NCBI GenBank assembly: GCA_016841185.1
Contig: JAENZQ010000004.1
Span: 1 to 64,000, forward strand
Reading direction: 5' to 3'
DNA from: Anaerovorax odorimutans
GTDB taxonomy: Bacteria > Bacillota > Clostridia > Peptostreptococcales > JAAYPU01
DNA: 64,000 bases
The notes under the pieces were generated by a model. That model was given only the letters and a program-made list of their open reading frames with translations. It made no database searches and was not told where the DNA came from. Every line of letters begins with the position of its first letter. Positions within the stretch are counted from its first letter, which is position 1. This document shows positions 30,224 through 39,660 of this stretch, in pieces. Position numbers and translations under genes: made by a program.

Positions 30224-30439
30224 GTGTGAGCACAGGTGTAAGTGTAAGTAGAAGCGGGCCTATGGAATTTTTTTAAAATTCACTGCTCTCTTTGAAAATG
30301 AAAAATATATCGTAAATAATGTAATATATAATTGACATTAAGTCATATATATTATATAGTTAAAATGTAATTAAGTAAAAAGTAAGTATAGCAAGTAGAT
30401 ATAAGGAATTTCTTTCTACATAAGAAGCAGGTGTATGTG

Positions 30440-30634
30440 ATGAAGAATATGAAATTTAAGCTATCAAGAATAGAAAAAGAACTTACTCAGGAACAATTGG
30501 CTGAAAAAGTTCACGTAACCAGGCAAACCATCAGTTTAATCGAGGCTGGAAAATATAATCCGTCTATTAAACTATGTATAGCAATTTGCAAAGCGTTGGA
30601 TAAAACATTAAATGATATTTTCTGGGAGGAATAG
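30440..30634 (+). CDS. XRE-family regulator (short)
   Basis: LSRIEKELTQEQLAEKVHVTRQTISLIEAGKYNPSIKLCIAICKALDKTLNDIFW. Confidence 0.9.
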   Translation: MKNMKFKLSRIEKELTQEQLAEKVHVTRQTISLIEAGKYNPSIKLCIAICKALDKTLNDIFWEE

Positions 30635-30636
30635 GA

Positions 30637-31080
30637 ATGAAAAAGATAGAAGATGAGAGAATTATAGCTGAGAAAAGGAAAATTAATTCAAATGCATTTG
30701 GGATATGTTTTATAGCTTTGTGGGGAATTCTGTTATACAGGCAATTTATGTTGGATCAGGATATAAGGCAATATATGGACATTTTCTTGCTAACCATGGG
30801 ACTTTCCATATATATAACGGTTAACAGTGTATTCAGAGGGCTGTATCTGACTTACAGAAGCAGAAAAGAAAGAAAAAAAGTGAATTTGATTAGTGCAATT
30901 ACAGGTGCAACAGCATTTATCATCGTTCAGGCTTTTACATTGAAGATCGACTTTTCAGATTTTATGGAAATCATGAAATTAGGGATATCCTTTATTGTTT
31001 TTCTTTCAGTATGGGTCATCAGTCAGAGTATATTATTCAATATCAGTGAGTCAAAAGCCAATAAGGATGCAGATGATTAG
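30637..31080 (+). CDS. DUF6773-like multi-TM protein
   Basis: Four predicted TM segments, directly after the short XRE gene. Confidence 0.55.
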   Translation: MKKIEDERIIAEKRKINSNAFGICFIALWGILLYRQFMLDQDIRQYMDIFLLTMGLSIYITVNSVFRGLYLTYRSRKERKKVNLISAITGATAFIIVQAFTLKIDFSDFMEIMKLGISFIVFLSVWVISQSILFNISESKANKDADD

Positions 31081-31090
31081 TATATTTTAA

Positions 31091-31112
31091 GGGCTTGACA
31101 TGTGTCAAGCCC
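31091..31112. terminator. Perfect 22-bp palindrome terminator between convergent genes
   Basis: GGGCTTGACATGTGTCAAGCCC. Confidence 0.75.
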
Positions 31113-31117
31113 CATGG

Positions 31118-32521
31118 TTATTTATATTTATTCATGGTTTCTGCATTTAACCCCAGAGGGGGAGCTATGTCTTCAGGGACCAGGCATTCATACCCCCGGC
31201 CGTTTAATCTTTCTTTTAATTCGTTGCTGGCTTTTTGTATGATTTCCGGTTGAGTAATAATATCGATAGCAGATGAAGCAATTATCTTTGAAGCACAATC
31301 CATCGCCTTTTTACCCATACTTCCTTTTGCGCAGGCAGTCACCATCCAGTTATGCCACCCCCCGTCTGGTGCCATTGTCAGCCAGAATGTCGCATAAGGG
31401 GCATTCCAACTGAATTCAGATGTATCACAAAGAGCAGTACCACTTGGTCCGAATTCTTTTAGTTTTTCATCTAAACCTGTAGATTCAAGCCCCATTGATT
31501 TTTGCATTTCTTTAGCAAATTCCTGTTCTTCCTGAGAAAATTCAGGTGGACCAATTTCTTTAAAATTGTTGTGAACAATTTCAGCAAGTGTTTTATTGGG
31601 TATTTTTTCATGTGTGGCTGTAATAAGCTGTTTTTCTACAGTTGTATCTGTGGCTAAAGCGCCTGCCTGAGCACATTTATCAATTCTTGATATAATATCC
31701 ATCATCTGCTCTGATGTTGTGAATCTACCAATAACCCACATGGTTGTTTTGTCCGGAACGACACTTGGAAATTCAGGGCCAACATCCGGAAAGCTATAAT
31801 TTATGGTTTGTGCTGCATCTGCTGCAGCAGGTGCATAGTGTTCCCTGAGCATCTCAATAGCATGTGCGCTCAATATAGCAGCATCCAAAGCACTTCGGCC
31901 ATGCCAAGGTGCGTTTCCATGTGCAGTTTTTCCTTTATAATGATATTTAACGTTGAAATAGGCATTACAACTATCATAATCGGCTCTGTTATAATTCCAG
32001 GGATGCCAATCAAGAAAGAAATCTACATCTTTATACAGTCCTGCACGCCCCATAAAGGCCTTGCCCAGGCACTGCTCTTCTGCCGGGGAGCCAAACATTT
32101 TAATAACCGCATCAATTTTGTATTCTTTCAGGGCATATTTTAAGGCAATTCCAGCAAGAACTGCAGCAGAACCTAAAATATTGTGGCCACAGCCATGTCC
32201 TGGCGCGCCTTCAATGATAGGCGTTTTTACGTTACAACCTGTTTTTTGAGATAAGCCAGGAAGGCAATCATATTCTACATTTATTCCCACTACAGGACCT
32301 TCCTTGCCGGATGTTGCAATAAAGGAAGTTGGCATTCCTGCAAGCCCTTTTTCTATGGAGAATCCGTGTTTTGAAAGAACTTCTGTCAGTTTTTCACATG
32401 CTTTATATTCCTCCAGGCCTAATTCAGGATTATCCCAAATAAAATCTGCAACATCATATAATTCCTGTTTATTGCTTTCAATCCAATTAACAATATATTT
32501 CTTAATCACTTTCCTATCCAT
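31118..32521 (-). CDS. M20-family amidohydrolase, AbgB-like
   Basis: VGINVEYDCLPGLSQKTGC...GAPGHGCGHNILGSAAVLA; FDCLPG/CGHN motifs. Confidence 0.85.
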   Translation of the reverse strand: MDRKVIKKYIVNWIESNKQELYDVADFIWDNPELGLEEYKACEKLTEVLSKHGFSIEKGLAGMPTSFIATSGKEGPVVGINVEYDCLPGLSQKTGCNVKTPIIEGAPGHGCGHNILGSAAVLAGIALKYALKEYKIDAVIKMFGSPAEEQCLGKAFMGRAGLYKDVDFFLDWHPWNYNRADYDSCNAYFNVKYHYKGKTAHGNAPWHGRSALDAAILSAHAIEMLREHYAPAAADAAQTINYSFPDVGPEFPSVVPDKTTMWVIGRFTTSEQMMDIISRIDKCAQAGALATDTTVEKQLITATHEKIPNKTLAEIVHNNFKEIGPPEFSQEEQEFAKEMQKSMGLESTGLDEKLKEFGPSGTALCDTSEFSWNAPYATFWLTMAPDGGWHNWMVTACAKGSMGKKAMDCASKIIASSAIDIITQPEIIQKASNELKERLNGRGYECLVPEDIAPPLGLNAETMNKYK

Positions 32522-32534
32522 AAAGCGCCTCCTT

Positions 32535-34313
32535 TTACTGCTTTTCTGACGATGCTCCGGTCGTTTTCTGTAATTTAGCCATATTGATAACATCTCTGAG
32601 GCCTAAAAGAAGCAATACAAAAATCATAACGATGCCTGCTGCGAATGAGATCCAGGTCATAGCTAATGCAGCACCTTTGATGTGGAAGAAGAATGATAAA
32701 ATGAAGTGAAGTACAAATAGTATTCCTACTAAAATCCAGAGCAGTTTTATCAAACCACTATGTGCACCTAACCAGCCCATGATGCCTTTTCCGGTTTCAT
32801 TTGCGATTTCGGGTGTATTGGCTTTCATTTCATTACCTAATGTATGATAGTTTGTAATTTTCGCTTTTTCATATTCCGGTTTTGTGGCCAAGGATATAAC
32901 GATCATAAGAATCAAAGAGACTACTAGGCCAACATGCCCTGCATGAAGTCCATATACCAAAGAACCCGGGCTTCCTGTGGTGCTCCAGACCCACATTGCC
33001 CATGCCAAGCCTGCGATGCCGCCGCCCCATGAAGCCGCTAAAGCGCCTGCTGTTGTTGACCGCTTCCAGAACCACGCAGAGATAGTTGGCGCAAATAACC
33101 CGGAAATACCGATGGCCTGTGCTAACACCCATAAAGGTATTAAAATGGGCAGCCATAAAGCACTTGCAATGGCAATCATCATAACAATGATCAATGAGAT
33201 CCTGCTGGCCAGCAAAGATTGCTTGTCGGTTGCATTTTTATTAATGAGTTTTTGGTAAATATCTCTTGTTAAAATGGTAACACCATTCATTGCAAAAGAA
33301 GATCCGCATGAAATAATCGTCATCAATAAACCTACCACAACAATTGTTCCGATTAAAACAGGCATATTGTTCATGCAAAACCATGCATAAAGACCATCAT
33401 TGCTTAAACCTTCCGGAACAGCAACCAAGCCAAGTACACCTGCTACAGCAAGTGCAAGTCCTGCTATAAAAGGAAGTACGTTATAATAGGAACCGCCTAA
33501 TACAGCCAATTGTGCATTAGATGCTGTTCTTGGTGTAGTTCCGATATAGGCCCACATATAAATCCAGGGGTCTACCAGGTAGAATAAGCCCAATGTCAGG
33601 AACCACATGGACCAGACAGGCAAAGTCACATTCCATAGACTGACAGAGCCTTGCGGCATAATTTCGAATATTGCATCTACCGCCGCTGTTGGGGATTGAA
33701 ATAATTTGAAAACCATTATGGAAAACAACACAATACCAACAGACTGTAATACGCTTTGGAACCATTGAGTAATTAATGCGGAATATTGCCCTGCTGTAAT
33801 CATATACATTAAAATAATAATTGCAGATAGCCAAACGCCATATTTAATATCCCATCCAAAATTAATATTTAATACAATGGAAATGGATAATACTTGCATG
33901 CCTGTCAAGAATGCCGGTCTGGGTATTGAAAACAATGCCATTGGCAATCGCATGCTTTCGCCATAACGTGTACAGACAAAGTCTGCTAATGTAACAGCAC
34001 CTGTTTTTCGACCAAAATAATTAAGCCTTCTGGAAAATAGTATGATAAATACAGTAATGCCTGCTACTACAAACATGGATGCCCACATTTGTGAAATACC
34101 GCCATTATAGCCATAGCCTACATATCCTGATACACTGGCACCGCCAACATATCCACCTAAGTATGCTGCTGCCATAAGCCAGAAAGGTGCTTTTCTCCCG
34201 GCTAACAAAAAGTCTTCTGATGTAGAGACAAGCCTTTTGAACCAAAGGCCCATGCCAATGAAAGCTATTACTAAAATGATAAGGATAATAGTGCTTAAAG
34301 TTAGAATTGTCAT
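32535..34313 (-). CDS. Sodium:solute symporter family (SSS) transporter
   Basis: 592 aa, SEDFLLAGRKAPFWLMAAAYLGGYVGGASVSGYVGYGYNGG. Confidence 0.85.
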   Translation of the reverse strand: MTILTLSTIILIILVIAFIGMGLWFKRLVSTSEDFLLAGRKAPFWLMAAAYLGGYVGGASVSGYVGYGYNGGISQMWASMFVVAGITVFIILFSRRLNYFGRKTGAVTLADFVCTRYGESMRLPMALFSIPRPAFLTGMQVLSISIVLNINFGWDIKYGVWLSAIIILMYMITAGQYSALITQWFQSVLQSVGIVLFSIMVFKLFQSPTAAVDAIFEIMPQGSVSLWNVTLPVWSMWFLTLGLFYLVDPWIYMWAYIGTTPRTASNAQLAVLGGSYYNVLPFIAGLALAVAGVLGLVAVPEGLSNDGLYAWFCMNNMPVLIGTIVVVGLLMTIISCGSSFAMNGVTILTRDIYQKLINKNATDKQSLLASRISLIIVMMIAIASALWLPILIPLWVLAQAIGISGLFAPTISAWFWKRSTTAGALAASWGGGIAGLAWAMWVWSTTGSPGSLVYGLHAGHVGLVVSLILMIVISLATKPEYEKAKITNYHTLGNEMKANTPEIANETGKGIMGWLGAHSGLIKLLWILVGILFVLHFILSFFFHIKGAALAMTWISFAAGIVMIFVLLLLGLRDVINMAKLQKTTGASSEKQ

Positions 34314-34363
34314 ATTGTTTACCTCCTTTAATTAAACTGGTATACTGGATATATAATAGAATT

Positions 34364-34379
34364 AGCAATCATTGTGCCA
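34364..34379 (-). promoter_or_regulatory. Sigma-54 (-24/-12) promoter
   Basis: Minus strand TGGCAC-AATGA-TTGCT upstream of the symporter gene. Confidence 0.85.
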
Positions 34380-34527
34380 AAATCAGGTTAATTACTACGG
34401 CTGAATGTTAAATCCAATTTAAACGATTTTTCAGAGCGGAGTACACCCACACGGAATAGTGGTAAATAAGCTATTCTGAAAGCCCTATAAAAAGAAGCTG
34501 AATATAAAGGACTTATAAGCTATATTA

Positions 34528-34581
34528 AAAAACAGACTTAATTTTCAAACTAAAATAATGAATGAAATAAAGTCTGTTTTT
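34528..34581. terminator. Inverted repeat AAAAACAGACTT...AAGTCTGTTTTT
   Basis: 12-bp perfect arms, ~30-nt loop. Confidence 0.5.
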
Positions 34582-34604
34582 ATACATACTGCAGCAACTT
34601 AAGT

Positions 34605-34632
34605 CATAAATGAATTAGTCAATTCATTTATG
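34605..34632 (-). terminator. Perfect 12-bp inverted repeat downstream of sigma-54 regulator
   Basis: CATAAATGAATT-AGTC-AATTCATTTATG. Confidence 0.6.
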
Positions 34633-34636
34633 AATG

Positions 34637-36484
34637 CTACCATTTGTATTTTTTTATTTTTCTGTAAGCACTGGCCTGGCTTATTTCTAAGAGTTCAGCC
34701 ACATCATAACTGTTCTGGCTGATTTCTGTTGCCATGTTTATCAATTGGCGCTCAGTTTCATCGATGGCTTTTTTTAATGGCAATAATTTATTTACAATTA
34801 ATGTTTCTTCTTTAGGACTTATATTATAATCCATATCCAGATCCATATCCAGATCATCTATATCCACAAGGCCATCTTTTATTAATACCAATCTTTCAAC
34901 AAAATGATCCAGTTCTCTTACATTGCCCGGCCAATTGTAATTAGAAAGTATCTCCTGTGCCTGATGGGTCAATGTCACATTACCATTGTGTTTTTTGTTG
35001 TAATAAGTAAGATAATGCTGCAATAATGTATATATATCTTCTTTTCTTTCCCGTAAGGGAGACAGATGTACTGGAAATACATTGAGTCTGTAATATAAAT
35101 CTGCCCTGAAAAGTTCTTTTGATACAAGTTGTTTTAAATCTTTGTTGGTGGCAGCGATGATTCGTATATCTATATCAATAGGACTGACGGCACCAACACG
35201 TGTTACTTGGCGGTCCTGAAGCACCTTAAGCAGTTTTACTTGCATATGCATTGGCATATCACCGATTTCATCCAAAAACAAGGTCCCTTTATTCGCCATT
35301 TCTATCATACCGGGTTTTCCACCTTTTTTTGCACCTGTAAATGCTCCGGATTCATAACCGAATAGCTCAGATTCAAATAAAGCTTCAGGAATGGCGCTAC
35401 AGTTTATTTCTATCAACTTTTCACCGGAGCGTTTGCTGTTATCATGGATGTATCGGGCTATCAGACCTTTACCCGTTCCGGATTCACCGGTAATAAGTAC
35501 AGTTGAATCTACATGAGTTACTTTACTAATCATCGTCATCAGATTAATCATATTTTCGCTTGTGTATATTATTGTGGATAAATGGTTACTTTCATTAGAC
35601 ATTTTTACGGAAGTCGATTTAATATCTAAAAGATAGTTCTTAAGGATGCTGAGTTCATCGATATCCTTGGTGTTGCATATTACCATATAAATATTCCCAT
35701 CTACATCAAAGACAGGAACGCCTGTGACGATCAGGTCTTTGCCATTGTAACCTTTTTGTATAAGTGTTACAGGTCTTTTTTCTTTCAATACAATAGCGCT
35801 TATTGATGGTTTGTATATGCCCTGGGATTCTATTTCAAAAACACTTAATCCTAATACGGAGCTTACAGGGGCTCCGGTCATTCTTTCAAAAGAATCGTTG
35901 GCATATACGGTAATACCATTTCCATCTGTTACATAGATGCTGTCGGAGGAATATTCTATGATGTCCCATAATTCTCTGTTAACATAAATGAGTTTATTGA
36001 TCCTGTTATAGAAATCTATAAAATAGTTATTATTAACCTTCGGCATTTCCAGATCTGATTCCTCATCCTGATGCAATAATTTTTTTGTAGCTGTTTTCTT
36101 TATCTGATCCAATGATAATTTTAATAGTTTTCTTGACAATATTGTTTCAGATACGATTCCTGTAATATTATTATGATGATCTGTTACAATAACAAAAGGT
36201 TTTTCCAGGATAAATGCATCTACTTTTGTATCCATATTTACCTGTACATAGTTGGTATTGATAATACGATATACGGGTTCGTAGGGAGAGATACAGCCGC
36301 CATAGGCATTAATAAGTTCTTCTTTAGAAATAATGCCTAGAATTTTTTTCTTATCGTTGTTTTTAACGATTGCTGCATTTAAGGAGCTGTTTTGTATGAG
36401 AGAAAGAGCTTCTTTTATTGGAGTGGTATCGTCTATAAAATTTTCTTTAAGACATATTTCCATTATATCTTTGTAATACATCAT
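34637..36484 (-). CDS. Sigma-54-dependent transcriptional regulator with N-terminal CBS pair and PAS domain
   Basis: GESGTGKGLIARYIHDNSKRSG, ESELFGYESGAFTGAKKGG, FLDEIGDMP, C-term Fis-type HTH. Confidence 0.95.
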   Translation of the reverse strand: MMYYKDIMEICLKENFIDDTTPIKEALSLIQNSSLNAAIVKNNDKKKILGIISKEELINAYGGCISPYEPVYRIINTNYVQVNMDTKVDAFILEKPFVIVTDHHNNITGIVSETILSRKLLKLSLDQIKKTATKKLLHQDEESDLEMPKVNNNYFIDFYNRINKLIYVNRELWDIIEYSSDSIYVTDGNGITVYANDSFERMTGAPVSSVLGLSVFEIESQGIYKPSISAIVLKEKRPVTLIQKGYNGKDLIVTGVPVFDVDGNIYMVICNTKDIDELSILKNYLLDIKSTSVKMSNESNHLSTIIYTSENMINLMTMISKVTHVDSTVLITGESGTGKGLIARYIHDNSKRSGEKLIEINCSAIPEALFESELFGYESGAFTGAKKGGKPGMIEMANKGTLFLDEIGDMPMHMQVKLLKVLQDRQVTRVGAVSPIDIDIRIIAATNKDLKQLVSKELFRADLYYRLNVFPVHLSPLRERKEDIYTLLQHYLTYYNKKHNGNVTLTHQAQEILSNYNWPGNVRELDHFVERLVLIKDGLVDIDDLDMDLDMDYNISPKEETLIVNKLLPLKKAIDETERQLINMATEISQNSYDVAELLEISQASAYRKIKKYKW

Positions 36485-36723
36485 TGCCTCCGGATTAATC
36501 CATAATGTAAGGAAAATACAGTATTGTATTTTGCCTTGCCATAATCATTGTATCACTTTTTTCAGAATAGTTTAACTAAAGTTTATTAACCCAATAATCA
36601 AAATCAGATATTTTGGGGTGGGCTATCAAAGATAAAAAAATAATAAGACATTGATTTTAATATATTGACAATTGAAAACATAAGGTATATTATAATCATA
36701 TAATATTTCGATATACGAAATAT

Positions 36724-37218
36724 TTGGAGGATGAACCAATGTTGAATAGTGATGCTTTGATAGGAATTTTAATGGATAATGTAAAGAGATTCTTCTTTCA
36801 GGATTGGGTCAATCTTGATTTGAAATTTTCTAAGTCGGAGATATTTGCTATACTTTTGATCGATAGAAGGAAAGAAATCACCATGTCGGAACTGGCGGAA
36901 TATATAAGCGTACCCATGAGTACGGCAACAGGGATTGCCGACAGGTTGGTTAAAAATCATTATCTTAAACGCGAAAGAAGCGAAAAAGACAGAAGAATCG
37001 TTGTATTAAAGCTTACAGATAAAGGCAGTCGGATGGTGTCTGATTTGAAGGGTATGATAACCAAATACCTGAATATAATCATAGATGATCTGACAGAAGA
37101 AGAAAAAGAATTTTTAGGCAGGATTGCCTTTAAAATAATGGATATACTACAATCTAACAGGTCAAAGGCAACCGAGGGCCAAAAGAAAAAGGAAATAAAG
37201 AGTATAGAAATAGAATAA
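36724..37218 (+). CDS. MarR-family transcriptional regulator
   Basis: ITMSELAEYISVPMSTATGIADRLVKNHYLKRERSEKDRRIVVLKLTDKG. Confidence 0.9.
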   Translation: MEDEPMLNSDALIGILMDNVKRFFFQDWVNLDLKFSKSEIFAILLIDRRKEITMSELAEYISVPMSTATGIADRLVKNHYLKRERSEKDRRIVVLKLTDKGSRMVSDLKGMITKYLNIIIDDLTEEEKEFLGRIAFKIMDILQSNRSKATEGQKKKEIKSIEIE

Positions 37219-37242
37219 AAGCCCCCAAAAGGGCTTTTACAA
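37217..37242 (+). terminator. Intrinsic terminator after marR
   Basis: AAAAGCCCCCAAAAGGGCTTTT. Confidence 0.75.
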
Positions 37243-37428
37243 AGAACTAATATTTCGGGATTCGAATTATTCGAAACAAAAAATAATTAAAAAAGATCAG
37301 AGAAAGGCGATCGATGTAGGGGATAGCCATAGATACAAAAGCTTTTATATTCGTTGATAGAAATATAATGGGTTGGAATTATATTTAACCCACAAAGCTA
37401 AAATCTTAAATTATGGAGGATTTATATT

Positions 37429-38604
37429 ATGAGAATTATATTGTATACCGGAAAAGGCGGAGTTGGAAAAACAAGTGTTGCTGCTGCTACAGCTGTAAGC
37501 AGTGCAAAACAGGGCTTGAAAACTCTTGTGGTGAGCACAGATCCGGCTCATAGTTTGGGAGATTCGTTTGACAGGAAGCTTTCATATGAACCGGAAGAGA
37601 TCATGGTAAATCTTTGGGCACAGGAAATCGATACGGTACATGAGATCGAAGAAGGCTGGGGGAAAGTTCAAAAGTATTTGACGGATCTTTTTACATCAAA
37701 AGCTGTTAAGAATATTACTACTCAGGAGTTAACGATTTTCCCGGGTATGGAAGACTTATTGAGTCTGCTGAAAATATTAAAATACTATAAAGAAGGGTTC
37801 TTTGATGTCATTATCATTGATTGTGCACCAACAGGAGAGACTCTGGCTTTATTAAGTTTTCCGGAAATGCTCAGATGGTGGATGGAAAAACTATTCCCCA
37901 TTAAGAAGAAAGCCATTAAGGTTGTGGGGCCTGTTGTGGAACCCATTTTAGGTATCCCCATGCCATCCGGTGAGGTCATGAATGAGATCGACAATATGTA
38001 TTATGAACTCGATGAAATGAAAAAAGTGTTTTCAGACAGAGATATTACCAGTATACGAATTGTGGTCAATCCGGAGAAAATGGTGATAAAAGAAGCACAA
38101 AGAAGTTTCACTTATCTGAACATATATGACTTCAATGTGGATGCTGTTGTTGTAAACAAAGTCATTCCGGACAATGTCACAGATGATTATTTTAGGGCTT
38201 GGAAGGACATTCAAAAGAAATATAAATCGGATATCAATGAAAGTTTTGCGCCAATACCTATTTATTATGCGCCTCTTTTTGAGACGGAAGTAGTAGGAAC
38301 CGGTATGTTAAATAGAATGTCAGAGGAAATATTTAAAAAGGAAAATCCCGTGAATATCAAATACAGAGGCAGAGCCCAAAGAATAGATAATGAGGATGGC
38401 GGTTATATTTTGACCATGGAAATGCCATTTCTACAAAAGAAGGATTTGTCTCTCAATCAAAAGGGGGATGAATTGATTATAAAGGCAGGTGGTATCAAGA
38501 GAAACATCACTTTGCCACGGACATTGTTGAACTATTCCATAAAGAAAGCAAAATTTGATGATCAACATCTTAAAATCTGGTTTGGAGGCGAGAAAAATGA
38601 ATGA
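37429..38604 (+). CDS. ArsA/Get3-family ATPase with C-terminal ArsA_HSP20-like domain
   Basis: P-loop GKGGVGKTSVAAATAV, DPAHSLGDSF, DCAPTGETLALLSFPE; C-term EMPFLQKKDLSLNQKGDELIIKAGGIKRNITLP. Confidence 0.9.
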   Translation: MRIILYTGKGGVGKTSVAAATAVSSAKQGLKTLVVSTDPAHSLGDSFDRKLSYEPEEIMVNLWAQEIDTVHEIEEGWGKVQKYLTDLFTSKAVKNITTQELTIFPGMEDLLSLLKILKYYKEGFFDVIIIDCAPTGETLALLSFPEMLRWWMEKLFPIKKKAIKVVGPVVEPILGIPMPSGEVMNEIDNMYYELDEMKKVFSDRDITSIRIVVNPEKMVIKEAQRSFTYLNIYDFNVDAVVVNKVIPDNVTDDYFRAWKDIQKKYKSDINESFAPIPIYYAPLFETEVVGTGMLNRMSEEIFKKENPVNIKYRGRAQRIDNEDGGYILTMEMPFLQKKDLSLNQKGDELIIKAGGIKRNITLPRTLLNYSIKKAKFDDQHLKIWFGGEKNE

Positions 38605-38812
38605 AGACTTAATAAGAAAGCTGATTCAGGTAAAATTGGATATCGGGCAGGAGCTTCTCGAACATCTACCGCCCGGAAAAGCCGATGAAATCAGAGATTT
38701 GGGCAGAATCGCCCTGAAATGCCTTAATGAATATTCGGAAACAAATAAGAAAGAATATAATAAAAGATCTAAAAGTGCATCAGAAAAAGTTAAAAATATT
38801 GATATTGAATAG
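38597..38812 (+). CDS. Conserved small hypothetical protein, overlaps ArsA stop
   Basis: MNEDLIRKLIQVKLDIGQELLEHLPPGKADEIRDLGRIALKCLNEY...; likely translationally coupled. Confidence 0.7.
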   Translation: MNEDLIRKLIQVKLDIGQELLEHLPPGKADEIRDLGRIALKCLNEYSETNKKEYNKRSKSASEKVKNIDIE

Positions 38813-38826
38813 TGTATTATGAAATT

Positions 38827-38852
38827 CTGAGGCTTCAAAATTGAAGCCTCAG
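38827..38852 (+). terminator. Terminator hairpin, copy 1
   Basis: CTGAGGCTTCAA-AA-TTGAAGCCTCAG. Confidence 0.7.
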
Positions 38853-38867
38853 TTCAGATTTTTAGAC

Positions 38868-39085
38868 AATTGAATACTGTAGTATAAATATTCTTTTCCG
38901 TTATCTATTTGGATAAAATTTGGCAACATATAAGCCATAAAAGCCTAACCGCAAACAATCGCCGTCCATGGCTTAGGTTTGCTTACAGGCGTTCTGCTTG
39001 TTCACGGCTTTTCTATCTTATCTATAACCTCAATTTTTAAACCAAATAGCTAAAGTCATTGATATTTATACAACAGTATTCAATT
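38868..39085. mobile_element. ~218-bp MITE/foldback-like element with 24-bp terminal inverted repeats
   Basis: Left AATTGAATACTGTAGTATAAATAT versus reverse complement of right AATTGAATACTGTTGTATAAATAT (23/24); internal CTATTTGG...CCAAATAG pair. Confidence 0.6.
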
Positions 39086-39113
39086 TTTTAAGTTGCTTTG
39101 TCTTTAGCCTGTA

Positions 39114-39143
39114 CTGAGGCTTCAAGAATTCTTGAAGCCTCAG
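39114..39143 (-). terminator. Terminator hairpin, copy 2 (perfect 30-bp palindrome)
   Basis: CTGAGGCTTCAAGAATTCTTGAAGCCTCAG. Confidence 0.7.
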
Positions 39144-39155
39144 AATATGTGGCTA

Positions 39156-39542
39156 TTAGTAGTAATAAGGTCTTCTCCATATTGCGGCAAGAACAAGGAA
39201 CCATAATAATAAGCCTGAGCCGCAGCAGAAGAATTGACCTTCAGCATCAGGCTTGCCTCTGCCCGAAGGGCTGCTCAGGATTTTTTTGATCATATCAATT
39301 CTTTGTTTTTGTGCTCGGTTGATGAACCCGTCCATATGATACAGATGATCTAAATTATTTATATGCTGATTAATTACATTTTGTGGAACAGTAGGCTTGA
39401 TTCGTTGAATTTCCCTCAAAAGAAATTGATCTGATTTATTGGCATATTTTTTTGAATAGCCTTCCAATTCTTTTATCTGTTCTTCATTAAGAAATGTTTT
39501 ATTTAAAGCTTGGATAAATTCAATATCATACTCATTAGACAT
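39156..39542 (-). CDS. Hypothetical protein with C-terminal hydrophobic tail
   Basis: 128-aa ORF, RBS GGAGGTGAC; ...FFCCGSGLLLWFLVLAAIWRRPYYY. Confidence 0.6.
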   Translation of the reverse strand: MSNEYDIEFIQALNKTFLNEEQIKELEGYSKKYANKSDQFLLREIQRIKPTVPQNVINQHINNLDHLYHMDGFINRAQKQRIDMIKKILSSPSGRGKPDAEGQFFCCGSGLLLWFLVLAAIWRRPYYY

Positions 39543-39660
39543 AAGCGTGTCACCTCCAATTTATCTTTGCAATAGTATAATATGCAATAAAATTTGAAGG
39601 GTGATTTTGCTGTTTTTAAGGTTCGTATCATATCTATTCAGGTAAAAAGTTGATTAGGAT

